A DNA stretch of 64,000 bases, from NCBI GenBank assembly GCA_021229015.1, contig CM037783.1, positions 58,190,192 to 58,254,191 of the forward strand, read 5' to 3'. Origin of the DNA: Solen grandis. Taxonomy: Eukaryota; Mollusca; Bivalvia; Adapedonta; Solenidae. Numbering within the stretch: the stretch's first letter is position 1; every line of letters starts with the position of its first letter. Below are positions 35,638-47,700 of this stretch, one piece after another. The notes below the pieces were generated by a model. That model was not told where the DNA came from. It made no database searches and saw only the letters and a list, made by a program, of their open reading frames with translations. A program made the translations under genes and the position numbers.

Positions 35638-38480
35638 CTGCAAATACAATAAGCAACAATTTAAGTCATTTGGAGTTCAGTCATTAATAAACAGAAAACT
35701 TGTTACTATGTGAACAAACCATGGCCTTATTAGATATACTGTTAATTTACGAAGCAGAGATGACCAATTATTTCTGACTTATTCTTTGCCATTGATTTGC
35801 CAATAAAAAATGATGAAATAAACCTTTCATTATGTAAGGAGCAGGGTTCCTTGTAACTCTTAATTTGGAATTAATTAACTTTCAATTGCAGTCTTTCAAA
35901 TACAGCCAATACACTAATGCCAAATTTTCTTCAGCTTAAGACACACACTATAAACATTTCCCCTTTATCTAACCATAATCTGTTTTCACTTCTTACAGAT
36001 GAAATACAGCCTTATAAATCTTATTTATCTAAATTTATTACACCCCTCTTTGGTTTTCCTACTACAAAACTACCAGTATAATTGCCTATAACAGAAACAA
36101 AGGCATAAATTCTATAAGAATGCATTATTTTGGGGCTCCAAACTTCTCTTTGGAAAACCCAAATTCCTGATAGTAACATCAATCCCTGCTGATAATATAA
36201 AATAAAATATTGTCAAGATATGGCATTTATACATTCATACAATTTATTTTACACTCAAATACCATTGAAGTATATAGCCTTACACTGTTATATATGATTA
36301 TGTATACAACATAAATACACTGAGTGATTCAAGCATTTGTCCTGCATCAGATTCATCGATACACTATTAATCCTAGGAAATAATATATCTGTAGAGCTGA
36401 GCAGAGAAAATGAGATCAAAATATGATTCCCATGAGAAGATATTCAATTAGAGATCATTATTCAATTAGAGATCATTATTCAATCTCTTATCAGTATCTT
36501 TTCTTATCTGGGGATGGTTTCTAACCAAATTTTTTAATTCCAAAATGTAATATCTTTTCACAGTTATGAAGAAAAAAATCTTTTTTTTCTGATAAAACCT
36601 TTATTTCTATATACATGTATTAAATGTTTGTTTTTTTCAAGCTGCTTAGCTCATAGCCTATTATAGCTAAGATTCCATACAGTCTACATGGCCAAGAAAA
36701 ATCCATTGACTGTTTCATATAATTATATACAATGTATTACTATACCAAACAAATGTTAGTCAATTAATCTTCATCAAATTATAAACTTGTACATGACTGT
36801 TCATGAGGTAAATAGTTCAACTATGAAAATCCTAGTGAAAACACTGAAATCATGATCTTAATTTTTGTCCTACCTTTCAACATAATCTACAGGTCTTGCT
36901 CATTCAAATACAACAGACAGAGTCAGTAAAGAGTAAGCTGTGTACATATAGCTTCATGTAAATACATTCTTTAAAATGATTGAATGCTTGTGAAAATGTT
37001 TGCTTAGAGCCTATTTCGAGCTTTGCTGAATGTTTTTGTTCACCCCTTATCTCATGAATATTCATGCTCATATTCATGACTTCCTGGTGAATATTACTCT
37101 GCTAAATAACATAATGTTAATGAATAATATCATTTTACCATAGATCTGATGCTGCTGATAACCGCTATATAAAAGGACTCAAACGGTACAGTACATGTAT
37201 ATGGCCCTAAAACTGGCCACCTACCCCCAGTTTCAAAACTCAGTGGGCACCCTGATTACTCTGTGCCAATTAGTACAAATCTACAAGGTAAAAAACAGCC
37301 AATCTTGAATGAAGGGACATAACTGATTTGTCTAAAAGCCACTAAATAGCCAATGAAATACACAGAAGTTTGTCTTGACTTAGCCATCGTAAACTAGATT
37401 ACCGGGTATTACAAACACCATGACAAGTCTTGAATTACTTTGTTCTTATTCTACAGGTTGAAGGTTTTGAATTGTATTAACCTTGCTGTGAGGGGGGCAT
37501 CGAGAGATACTGCAGTTTGCAAGCTCTAAATGTCAAGAATACACTGAATGATGCGCTTACTAACCAATCAATTCTACTGTTAACCGTGCTGCTTAACACA
37601 CATACTTTAAAGTGTCTTAGATATTAGCTGTTATTTATATTTATCCACTTTAATGTTTTTAACAAAATACTATCTCCTATGACATTGTTCCCAAACAATA
37701 ACACAAAACCCTACCCTGCATTTAATTTTCACTTTAAATTAGTTTATCATTATAAACAATATATTGATCAATGTGCTTTTGATAATTATCATTAGATAAA
37801 CTTAAATCACTGACAGGCATTTTACAGAATCAAGAAATGCAGAGCTTTCTAATAATTTCACAAGCTTATTTTATTTAATACTTTTCATCATAATCTTGTT
37901 GTTTTTGTTGGGTTTTTTTCTAAAAGGTTTATGACTTTTATTGATGCATAGACTGACGAGATGCACAGCAATCAAATTCTCCTTCAACAATTAAGACATT
38001 ACTCTTGATGCAATCTGAAGTACTACCTCCTTGTTAAAAACTTGTATACACTTGACTCAGTATAAAGTTTATTTCCAAAACACTTTTTATATCAATTGGA
38101 ATCTATAATCCATCTATGTAAATTTCTTTCCTGGTGTTGTTGATTTTGTTTGATGCTGCTGCTTTTGTTTTCTTAAAGATATCCACTATTATTGCTTTTA
38201 CAGATAAAATTCCTTTTCTATTTAAATCAGCAGATCATCATTTGAATTGAAACAGAAATTCATAAGGTTGCTTTTAGAATTAGTGTCCAAATAAATAAAG
38301 TATACAATTGTTATATCATTCTTGGTGTTGTGTCTTAATTCATTCCAGATACCATTGACTTATAGCAGCTATTTTTTTTTACTTTGCCTTGTTAATGTTG
38401 GTACAGACTTTGTTTGCTGACAAATAAACTCAGCAAGTGTAGGCTATACTGCACAGGAAAACATTTTTGTAAAGGCCCAC
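35638..38480. other. Presumed intron or intergenic sequence
   Basis: Short direct repeats ATTCAATTAGAGATCATT (36446-36480) and a family B MITE end fragment at 37038-37145 (CTTATCTCATGAATATTCAT). No exon recognised. Confidence 0.4.
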
Positions 38481-38571
38481 CTTGGGGAAATCGTTCAATG
38501 GTATCCCCGATTTGATGCAGGTGCTTGCAGTATCCCACAACACATTCAGCAACATGGCATCCTAACCAGTT
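38481..38571 (-). CDS. Internal exon of unidentified minus-strand gene
   Basis: 91 nt on the minus strand: acceptor GCTACCCAG, donor GTGGGC. The frame gives NWLGCHVAECVVGYCKHLHQ then IGDTIERFPQ, a strongly protein-like helical segment with several Cys and His. It ends in phase 1. Joined directly to 35561-35637 the reading stays open, but the phase then favours that exon's other frame, so an exon between them may be missing. Family unknown. Confidence 0.5.
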
Positions 38572-38972
38572 CTGGGTAGCATAAAATTTGTAAATTCAGC
38601 GTGCCAATGAGCATGTGTGCGATCCGTGAATGTGATCAGGTATGTTATGGCACATGAAAATAGAATTTCTAAATATAGGATACAGGTTCAATACCATTCA
38701 TAATGCTATTGCCTATGATGGAAAAAACAACCAGGGATGTTGCACTGGGTGGTCATGCATATGTAGATGGGTATTGATAAACATAATAGACACATATAGT
38801 TAAAATCAAATTCATAGTCAATGACCATCTGTGAACCAGTATCTTTAAAGTTTATTTCCATAACTTTTATTTTTACAATAAAACTTGCAATATTAAAAGC
38901 AAAAAATATATTAGTAAACATAATCAGGGCTTCTTATTGATATCTTATTAAATGTTGCTGTCTATTTCGCAG

Positions 38973-39227
38973 CCGACCTATACTCCTAATACTGACCTTA
39001 TTATGAAAGTATCGCTTAATTCCTCATATAAAGATATGTATTTATCCTTATTGCCAAATAATTCTCTATCAGTGGGCATATCAGACACATACACCGGAAA
39101 TAGTCAGGTGCTCATCAAAATCAATTTTCCACAACATTTCCAGGCACAAATTAAACCAAATGTCATAATGAGGGGTTGGTATAGTTTGTTAAAACTAGTT
39201 TTCAAAATCAACATCGCAGAAAAATAA
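38973..39227 (+). CDS. Possible plus-strand exon or coding remnant
   Basis: A strong polypyrimidine acceptor (GCTGTCTATTTCGCAG) leads into a frame open to TAA 39225-39227 that reads PTYTPNTDLIMKVSLNSSYK and INFPQHFQAQIKPNVIMRGW. The codon use is AT-rich. No family recognised and no partner exon found; it may be a transposon remnant. Confidence 0.25.
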   Translation, partial: PTYTPNTDLIMKVSLNSSYKDMYLSLLPNNSLSVGISDTYTGNSQVLIKINFPQHFQAQIKPNVIMRGWYSLLKLVFKINIAEK

Positions 39228-39441
39228 TTAAATCTAATGTTATGTTTTAACTTAATAAAGCTGCAATCCCTAAATTCAACAGATCTTAGAACTTTTCGAA
39301 GCAGAAAATGCAAAAGTATGAAACTGTAGACGTTACTTTAATAATGATTGAAAATCTTTACTCACACCAATAAATACCTACTAGTAAATCAACATTTTAA
39401 CTGATTCTTTTTCTTTCTTTTTTTAACAAATGAAAGGGAAG

Positions 39442-40225
39442 CGGCAGCACGATATACCCAAATACACCCAAATATACCCAAATACTCCTGAATTACCCAA
39501 ATACTGCCCAAATACTCCTAAATACAGTGTTAAACAGCAAAATATTGATTATTCATTGTATTATATAATTAAAAGAACATATTCACAGCCTATAACATAT
39601 ATTAAACCCAACCTCAAACAAAAAATGAGGCGTTTGTAAAACTCAAAAAGTGTCATATACAGAACAGATAGTGTGCTTTGTATACTGTAAATGTGCTTAC
39701 TACTTATGTATGTATATTATGCCAAAATTGCTGATTTTATTTCAATAAATTAACTTAAATTATTATCTATCGTGTTACTTGTCTTTGAAGTAGGGAATAT
39801 ACAGAAGCTTGGGTGAATTTAGAGATTATTTGTGTAACCATTTCCTACAAATGGTCCGTATTATTTTAGTAATTAATACATTCTATTTAATTATATCTCA
39901 ATAAAAATGTGTATACTTCATAATTTATTAATACATGGGCTATTTGAGCTAGTAAAGAAGTTAAACATTAACTGTATTTGGGCACATCAGGGGTATTTGG
40001 GAAACCGATTTGTCCGTTAATATATCTATTATGAAATAATAAATAAAACAATATTAAATATTATTTAATTAAATTATTTATTTTAATCACCTAACAGACA
40101 CATGTGTACAACAAAGATAATAATAACTACTAATTTGGAGCTACAAATGCTTAAATAAGACAGTATTTGGGTAATTCAGGAGTATTTGGGTGTATTTGGG
40201 TGTATTTGGGTAAATCGTGCCACCC
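39442..40225. mobile_element. MITE with ~70-bp inverted repeats and 8-bp target duplication
   Basis: 784 bp flanked by perfect AAGGGAAG repeats (39434-39441, 40226-40233). The inverted ends begin (C/G)GG-GGCACGAT-like and consist of reiterated ACCCAAATAC sub-repeats followed by TCCTGAATTACCCAAATACT. A further internal inverted sub-repeat is at about 39975-40010. No transposase. An 8-bp duplication fits hAT-type integration. Confidence 0.82.
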
Positions 40226-40779
40226 AAGGGAAGTAACCAGCTACAAAATACGTTAAATGAAAAATATCAACTCTTTCTCTAATTAATTACTTCATATTGG
40301 TTGAAAGTTTTGTACTTTAAACATGCGTCTATGTGTGGACATAAAAATGACTAATTTTCTATCTAATTAATACTTTTACAAACCTACCAGAGCTTACTAT
40401 TAATCCAAAAAGTTGTTTTGATGTAAGCGCTGTCTCCTTTGTAAACCGGAAGTAAACATGTAGAAAGCGCCACTCAAAGAATGAAACCGAAAGACAGTAA
40501 ATTGAACGAAAGACAAGCAAATAACCAATTTCTGCTGAAGCCCAAGACTACTTTTCTGAATAAATACCGTTCAGTTCCAGATAACTGCCAACAATTGATT
40601 TAGCGAAATTTCATTTGGATGAATGATTAATAGATCTATGTGCAATATCAAATAATACTGAAAAGATAAAGATGAAAATCAAAAGCGCCTGGAAGCCTAT
40701 AGGCCTATCCGGAAAAAAAGGCTTATTAAAGTCATGAATCATATTTTTAGTCCAAGCATTATAAGAAACCGCCAAGACG

Positions 40780-40965
40780 TTACACAGTACGTCATAAAAA
40801 ATTAAAGTTACGCGCGCTCGGGAAAACAACGTCTACATGGCATATGACGTCAGTTTTATCATGACGTCAATTATTTAAACGTTGCAAGATTCAAACGGAA
40901 GTTAGCTTTACTGAAAAATAAAGATAAATCAGACAAATTAGTTTAATACATTAGTTTAATACTAC
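40780..40965 (+). promoter_or_regulatory. Promoter-proximal region with paired CRE-type sites
   Basis: Two perfect palindromic TGACGTCA sites lie at 40845-40852 and 40862-40869, 17 bp apart start to start and about 100 bp before the exon 1 ATG. A half-type TACGTCAT is at 40788-40795. TGACGTCA is the classical CREB/ATF bZIP site. A CCGGAAGT ETS-like site lies further upstream near 40447. No clear TATA box was identified. Binding and promoter function are inferred from position. Confidence 0.45.
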
Positions 40966-41481
40966 ATGGGGAAAGTATTAGACAGCATGAAAAACAAGAA
41001 TAAATACAAGCGAGCTACATTGAATTCGAATCCCGCACAATATCAACATTCAGTCGAGTGTAAAGGATCAGACAAGCACTCGGTAACAGTAAGTTTTGCC
41101 TCTGATTCAAACGAAGATATTAATTCCAGAGTGGAAGAACTTATTAAAATATCCGCCACAGAATTTAAACTTGAAGATAGAATGGAGGCTGCAAAAGGAT
41201 CGGGACGAGCGAAGGCAATTTGTAACAACTTTATGGAACAAGTCGTTACACGGCTAAATAACGACAGTGTGCTTGGGCCAAAGAAAAGCGCTGATGAAGA
41301 TACAGAAGACGGACTAGATGATATCATGGCTCAAATCGAAAAGATTGATGCATGTACAAGGGCAAATATGGCGGCTGCCGCTGCGTCATACCAGAAAGAA
41401 CAGAAAAAATTGGGCGGACAAGCTCCTGGTGAAATGACAATCGAGCAGCTAGGAAAACTAGTCACTAACGGACACTCAAAG
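40966..41481 (+). CDS. Exon 1, charged N-terminal region (172 codons)
   Basis: An open frame starting at ATG 40966 and leaving through a donor at 41482 (AAG then GTACTC). Its composition is more coding-like than the flanks. The product has a basic start, an acidic Ser/Asp stretch, a likely amphipathic helical segment and an Ala-rich run followed by Gln/Lys. I recognise no domain. It ends in phase 0, which matches the phase-0 acceptor before TCC-ATG at 47038, and no competing plus-strand exon was seen in the 5.5 kb between them. I therefore infer it is the first coding exon of the ankyrin-KEN gene. Alternative: a separate small gene whose next exon I missed. Read-through past the donor ends at a stop at 41539-41541. 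Confidence 0.6.
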
Positions 41482-41672
41482 GTACTCTCGTTCATATTCA
41501 TACTTTTTGTTTACGAATCACTGGTGTTACCAAATATTTAACTGAAATCCTTAATATAAAACCTAAAGATTATATAGATGAACATGTAGTATTTAAATGT
41601 TTGGTCATAGAGCATACTTTTATTTCCCCTTTCAACCTAAGTCTTTATCAAAATCTTTTATTTATTTTTTTT

Positions 41673-41708
<36 letters not shown>

Positions 41709-44700
41709 TGTATTTATTTTATGCTATTGACCCCCATTGGAAATAAGTTTTCAGCTTAATGGGCTATCCATAGGTACATAGTACAGTTTAGTTACATGTT
41801 TTTGCATGATAAAAGTGTGCTCTTCTTATTATCTTAAACATAATATCATATCTAGTATGAAATATTTTATTTAGTATGTGATATTGTTTTATATGTGCTA
41901 TGTCCTTAAATAATCTAATAAATAATAATAATATATATTTTGGAAGTTGAGTTTATAAATCGCGGTAGATATTGAAGTTAGAAAAAAAACAATGCCATCA
42001 CAGATCTGATCAATCAAACATATGCTCAAAAGCAATACTTGAGTAAAGATTACATTATCAGGCACTTGGATACTCTACTTACTCTACATCGTGAGGGAAA
42101 CAATAATGAATAATTTACTCATGTCTTCACTTTAATGTTGTAACTATTAGTTAACTGGTACGGTGTGTTTCAAACCACGAAATGGTTGTTGTTGTTGGAA
42201 ACAGATTTAAGGTGGGTGAACAAGCTCGAATTCGAGCATGGGCATTAATTTATTAATATTTCACAAATCTAAAAATCGACTGAAGTACTACTCTAGATGT
42301 AAAGGAATAAGTGTCAGTGTATGACTATCATCGCCTGTTAAGATCAAGATGGAATACAACGCGTAAAAAGAAATGCCATTATTTCATTGGTTGGGTATTG
42401 AGAAATGCCATCATTTCATTGGTTGGGTATTGAGAAACTGCGCGAAACTAATTTAAAAGGACAGTGTTGATGCGCCTCTGAATTTATGTGTTTTCTCCGT
42501 TTGTAATGATCAGTCTTATGATTGGTGAACTGTCTCTATTTGAGATGCACAAATAATACTAATGGCAAGTAAAGTAATGGTAAAATTTATATGTTAAATC
42601 CTGAAATGTTAATGGTTAGAATTAAAGGGGAAAAAGGCTAATGAATTGTTGCATAAATGTGTGTACTGTTACAGCGGCGATCACTAAAGATGATGATGAT
42701 AATGATGATGATGATGAACCAATTGTTATAAATATTATACGTCTCAGATAGAGCCTGAAAATCGACCATACATTGACGCCGAATAGCTTTTCCTTTTTTC
42801 CCTCTAAAATATTTTCCGTTATGACTAAATATAAAGTGATCTACATAGTACACCATTCAGTATTGGTGGACCACTTATAATTGCATCGGCGGTAATCAGT
42901 CAAGAGTTCTTCAAATAGGCGATATTTAAATGATAAAATTTAAGTCGCCGATGTCGTTATGATAAGCTATGCAGTTTCCGCAATTACTCATTTCTGTGAT
43001 TTTTCCCTTTGATATTATAAATGAAAGTCATTTAGATATGTATAGTATATTTCAAGTATTCAGAACATTACAAATCACAAAACTTTATTAATGCATCTAT
43101 TAATGAACAAATATCATCTTATGAAGAAATCTGACTGTTGTATTATCAACCGATTATTGATCGGAAAATTATCGATTGAATCAGAACCGATTTTAATGAT
43201 AATCGATTATTGGTTCTGCAATTCTAAAGACCGAAACCACTTCCTTAACTTAATGTATTAAAGCAGCTGGCACGAATTCCACCAACAATACTTAGCGCTA
43301 AGTAATACTTAAGGTGAAGTCACTGTAATGGTTCCGCTACATTTCGTACCTCATGGCTTTTCACGGAGAAAACCAAGGTTTCCTTATGTTTTATTAAAGT
43401 AACTTGGTTATGTTGGTAGAGGTTAAGTGGTCCAAGACATAGCGGACATTACAGTGACTTTACCTTAAATAGGGGTGAATTTCGCCATTTTCAGTCTTTA
43501 ATAAATGTACCCAAATAGTTCATTTTTTAATATGTACTCGTATCAATAGTTATCGGTAAGTTATAAATCAAGCCATGTAATCTTAGTCATGTATTTGAAA
43601 ATTTAAATATTTGGTAAAAAAGGAAATGTAGAATAATATTTTTATGCATATAATAATCGCACCGTCGATTACCAGAAACCCTGGTCCTCCGTCGGTCTGT
43701 CCGTCCGGATTTCGTTTCCGCTCCATAACCCTGACATTCCTTGATTGATTTTGAAATTACTTGGCAGAAATGTTCACCATCATGAGACAATGTGTCGCGT
43801 GCAATTTCCAGGTATGTAGTTCCAAGGTCAAGGTCACACTAAGAGTTCAAAGGTCAAAAATCATGTCTATTTTTCGTTTCTGCTGCATGACTCTGACATT
43901 CCTTGATGGATTTTAAAATAACATGGCAGAAATATTCACAATCATTAGACATTGTGTCGCATGCTATCCCCAGGTCTGTAGCTCCAGGGGCAAGGTCACA
44001 CTAAGAGTTCATATGTTAAAAATGGAGTCTATTATTTGTATCTGCTCCATAACTCTGACATTCCTTGATAAATTTTGAAATTACTTGGCAGAAATGTACA
44101 CCATCATGAGACTATGTGTCACGCGCAATCCCCAGGTCTGTATTTTAAGGTTTTTTTCCAATCTGAATTCCTTGATGAATTTTGAAATTACTTGGCAGAA
44201 ATGCTCACCGCCATAAGGCAGTGTGTTGCACGCATTCTCCAGATCTGTAGCTCCAAGGACAAGGTCACACTAAGAGTTCAAAGGTCAGAAATGGGGTCTA
44301 TTTTTTGTGTCTGCTCTATAACTCGGACATTCCTTGGTGGCTTTTTAAATTACAAGCAAAAATGCTCACCATCATGAAGCAATATGTCGTGAAATCCCAG
44401 GTCTGTAGCTCCAATGTCAAGGTCACACTTAGAGTTCAAAGGTTTTTTTTGTGTGTGTGTCCGCTCCATATCCTATTCATTCCTCAACAGATTTTGAATT
44501 TTCTTTTGCATAAATGTGCACCTTAATGATACAATGTGTTGTGAGCAGTACCTGGGTTCATAGCTGAAAGGTCATGGTCACACTAAGAGGTCAAGTGTCA
44601 TAAGCCCTGATTGTGAATTGGTTTGCCCTCCGTCCGGCTGTCCAGAAATTGGGATGCTGTGATAACTTAAAAACCATATTATAAGCTAGGACAGTGAAAC

Positions 44701-47700
44701 TTGGTATATGGAGGCAATTTGGAGATTATGCACCTCACTCTGATATTTTTCTTGGATAAAAATACTAGTTGCTATGGTAATGGAAATAATCAAAATATGC
44801 ACGAGCAGTAGGGGACTTATGGTTCAGTAATGCATATGATTCTAGCTATTGTGTGTTTCGTACATGTGCTTTTACGTGCTGGAGTGATTTCACTGTTAAA
44901 ATGTCAGGGAAAAGTCAATAGAAATGCCAGAAAATTTTTCACAAAACCATGAATATGCACTTCGGGGCATTTGTCACATCCTGTGACATATCTTATTATT
45001 ATTATTATTTATTTATTTATTAAGCGCTAGGTATTGTTGGTGGAATTTGAGCATGATCATTCGAAAATAATCAGAATGAATGACTATTGCATGGTTTCAA
45101 AACGAGTTTACTTTATTGCAGTTACATCTGTAAGCACGTGATATTTCAATTTGTATACACGCACGATAATGTTTACACTAAAGTGCGTTTTATTTTTTAA
45201 AATTACTTTTTTTAATCAAAATAAAATTTTAACAAAATATACGTAAAATCTCGTCGAGCCCGCTTGCGAAAAAAATCGACATAGCTGCCATGTGTATTGT
45301 GCGTTAGTGCGTCTCATGGATCGGATTTGCTTGTCTGTGCTGTAACTAAGACTTGTCGAAAAGCTGTAATGTTTGCCTCAACGGTCTATGAAATGGGCTC
45401 TTAGCTCCAAGGTCAAGGTCACACATAGAGCTGAATTGTCATGGTGCTGGATTTGCTTGTCTGGGCTGTAATTCATCTCTAGATCAACGGATCCTCGATT
45501 ACTTAGCAGTAAGATTTGTCTCAATGAGACGAAGTGTCGCAAACAAGAGTTGGGTCCCTAGCTCCAAGGTCAAAGTCACACTTACAGTTGAAAAGTTATG
45601 GCCCGGGCTGTAACTTCTCTGTTGAACAAATGATTCTCAAATAACTTGGCAGTAATGTTTGCCTCAATGAAACAAAGTGACGCGCATACGAATTGGGTCC
45701 CAAGTCAAAGGTCATGATGCAGGGTTTGCATGTTCGAGCTGTAACTTTAACATCTATATATATATATATATATATATAGGTTGACTTGGCAGTAAAATTT
45801 GCCTTCATGAGACGATGAGACGAGCTCATGAGATTTAGCTCAACGGTAAAAATGCCAATTCGAAGTCAAATAAGCACCTTCGATTGCGGACTCGACATGA
45901 TTTCATTGATCATCTTGTTTTATATTTCTGTATATGTCAAAATATACCGAATCAATAAATGTAATTTGATAAAGATGCACGAAAGTGATAGATATACATA
46001 TACATGTACACGTTTCGATGTTCAGAATTATTGATGTTCTTTTATTTCGATTTAACGTCACACCAAAAATGTTTGTCAGCTGGGCTTTTTGACCAATGAA
46101 ACTTATGTACTATTCCCTCACTGCGTTTCTTGCGTAAAACCAGCACAATTGACGCTCCGATCAGTTTAAAACGTAGGGTCGGGTTCAAGTTTCAGAGTGA
46201 AAATTATGAAAATGGTAATATTCACTGTTTCAAACACTAAAATTACCATTTTAAATTCACTGATATTTCCCTATAATCCACCGAAAAGCATTAAATTGAA
46301 AAAAGGATACTAGTTCGTTTTGGTGTAAGATCGATTGATAACTTCACTTAGTGAACATAAAAAGTAATATTTTCACGAGTGGCGAAGCCTTGAGTGAAAA
46401 TGCATTTTTTTCCCAGGAATGGCGTGGCGTGATTAAAATGTTATTTGCAATCGTGCACCCTGAAACTTCCATTCATGATGGAATATCTTTAAATAATTAA
46501 TAAAAATCATTGAAATGGGTGATTTTTCAAAATCCATTTTACAGAGCTTACGCCGAAAAAAAATGCGTGTCAAGTTTTGCGACATATGCTTTGCATAACT
46601 TTGGTATAATTTTGTAAATACTGTACATGTATGTATTTTCTGATATGTTTAAGTCTCAAACGTAACAGATAAATTATCAGATGAAGGTATCGAACACATA
46701 TCTACCATTACAGACAGTTTTATCCAAGTTTAGGAATCATGCAGCAGAATGTACATCCGTAACTATAGTGATAATAGTCGTAACTATAGTGATAATAATC
46801 GTAACTATAGTGATAAAAGTCGCCGATTTTAACATTCAGGTAACTTTTAAATTTCGTAAGAATATATTTTCATTTTTTTTTTATCAACTTCGGTGTCATT
46901 TTTTTTTCCAAATAGATCCACTAGTATTACGCCAACGCAAAACTTATAAGACGGATTCAAAGCAAAAATGCAACAAAAATATGATCCCATTCAAAAGATA
47001 ATGAAGGTTAACAACAAAATACATTGTTTCACCCTAGTCCATGTTACCTGTCCACGTGACGGCGGCGCTCGGAGACTTGGAGAAGGTCCGCCAGTATTTC
47101 GAGAAAAGCCCTGACACCGGCAAGTCCCAGTTCAGTCCGAACGGCCGCTGTATGACAGATGGCAGCACTCCGCTCCATTTAGCTATACGCTCCAAGAACG
47201 TGGAGGTCGCCAAAGTGCTGCTGGAGAACGGAGCGGACCCTACCCTGGTAGATTATGTAGGTAGCTACTTTTGTATCACGCCCACGAAAATTATTCCAAA
47301 ATTATCCGAGCAGTGAATCTAGAATCATCCCAAGGTTTAAATTTGTCATGGGAATTGATTTGTTGTTCATTTCCACAAAGGTATTGCTTGGAATTTAGTT
47401 TGTTACAGATGAATTACGTAATAAAGAAAGGATAGTAAAAAGACAGTATAAAAAGTAGAATTAATTTCAGCTTACTGAAATTTGAATTAAGCTTTGATAA
47501 TCTACAAAACACTTGGTTTCCGGTTTTTCCATATGTCATCTATGTGAATGCGTGCATATACAACTGTCTCTATCTTCCTGTTACCGTCTGCTGCAGGTGG
47601 GAGACAACGCACTCATGACCGCCATCAAGTGCGGGGACGCCAACATCATCAACGCCATTTGGCCTCACCGTGGGAGCTTAAACATTGACCAGTCTAACGT

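Noticed and set aside
39430..39639. 69-aa ORF with Pro-Lys-Tyr repeats
   Set aside because: Translation of the ACCCAAATAC sub-repeats in the end of the 784-bp MITE.
42662..42751. Short exon with an Asp-rich run
   Set aside because: The open frame is created by a (GAT)n microsatellite; no partner exon, and it lies within the first intron of the KEN gene.
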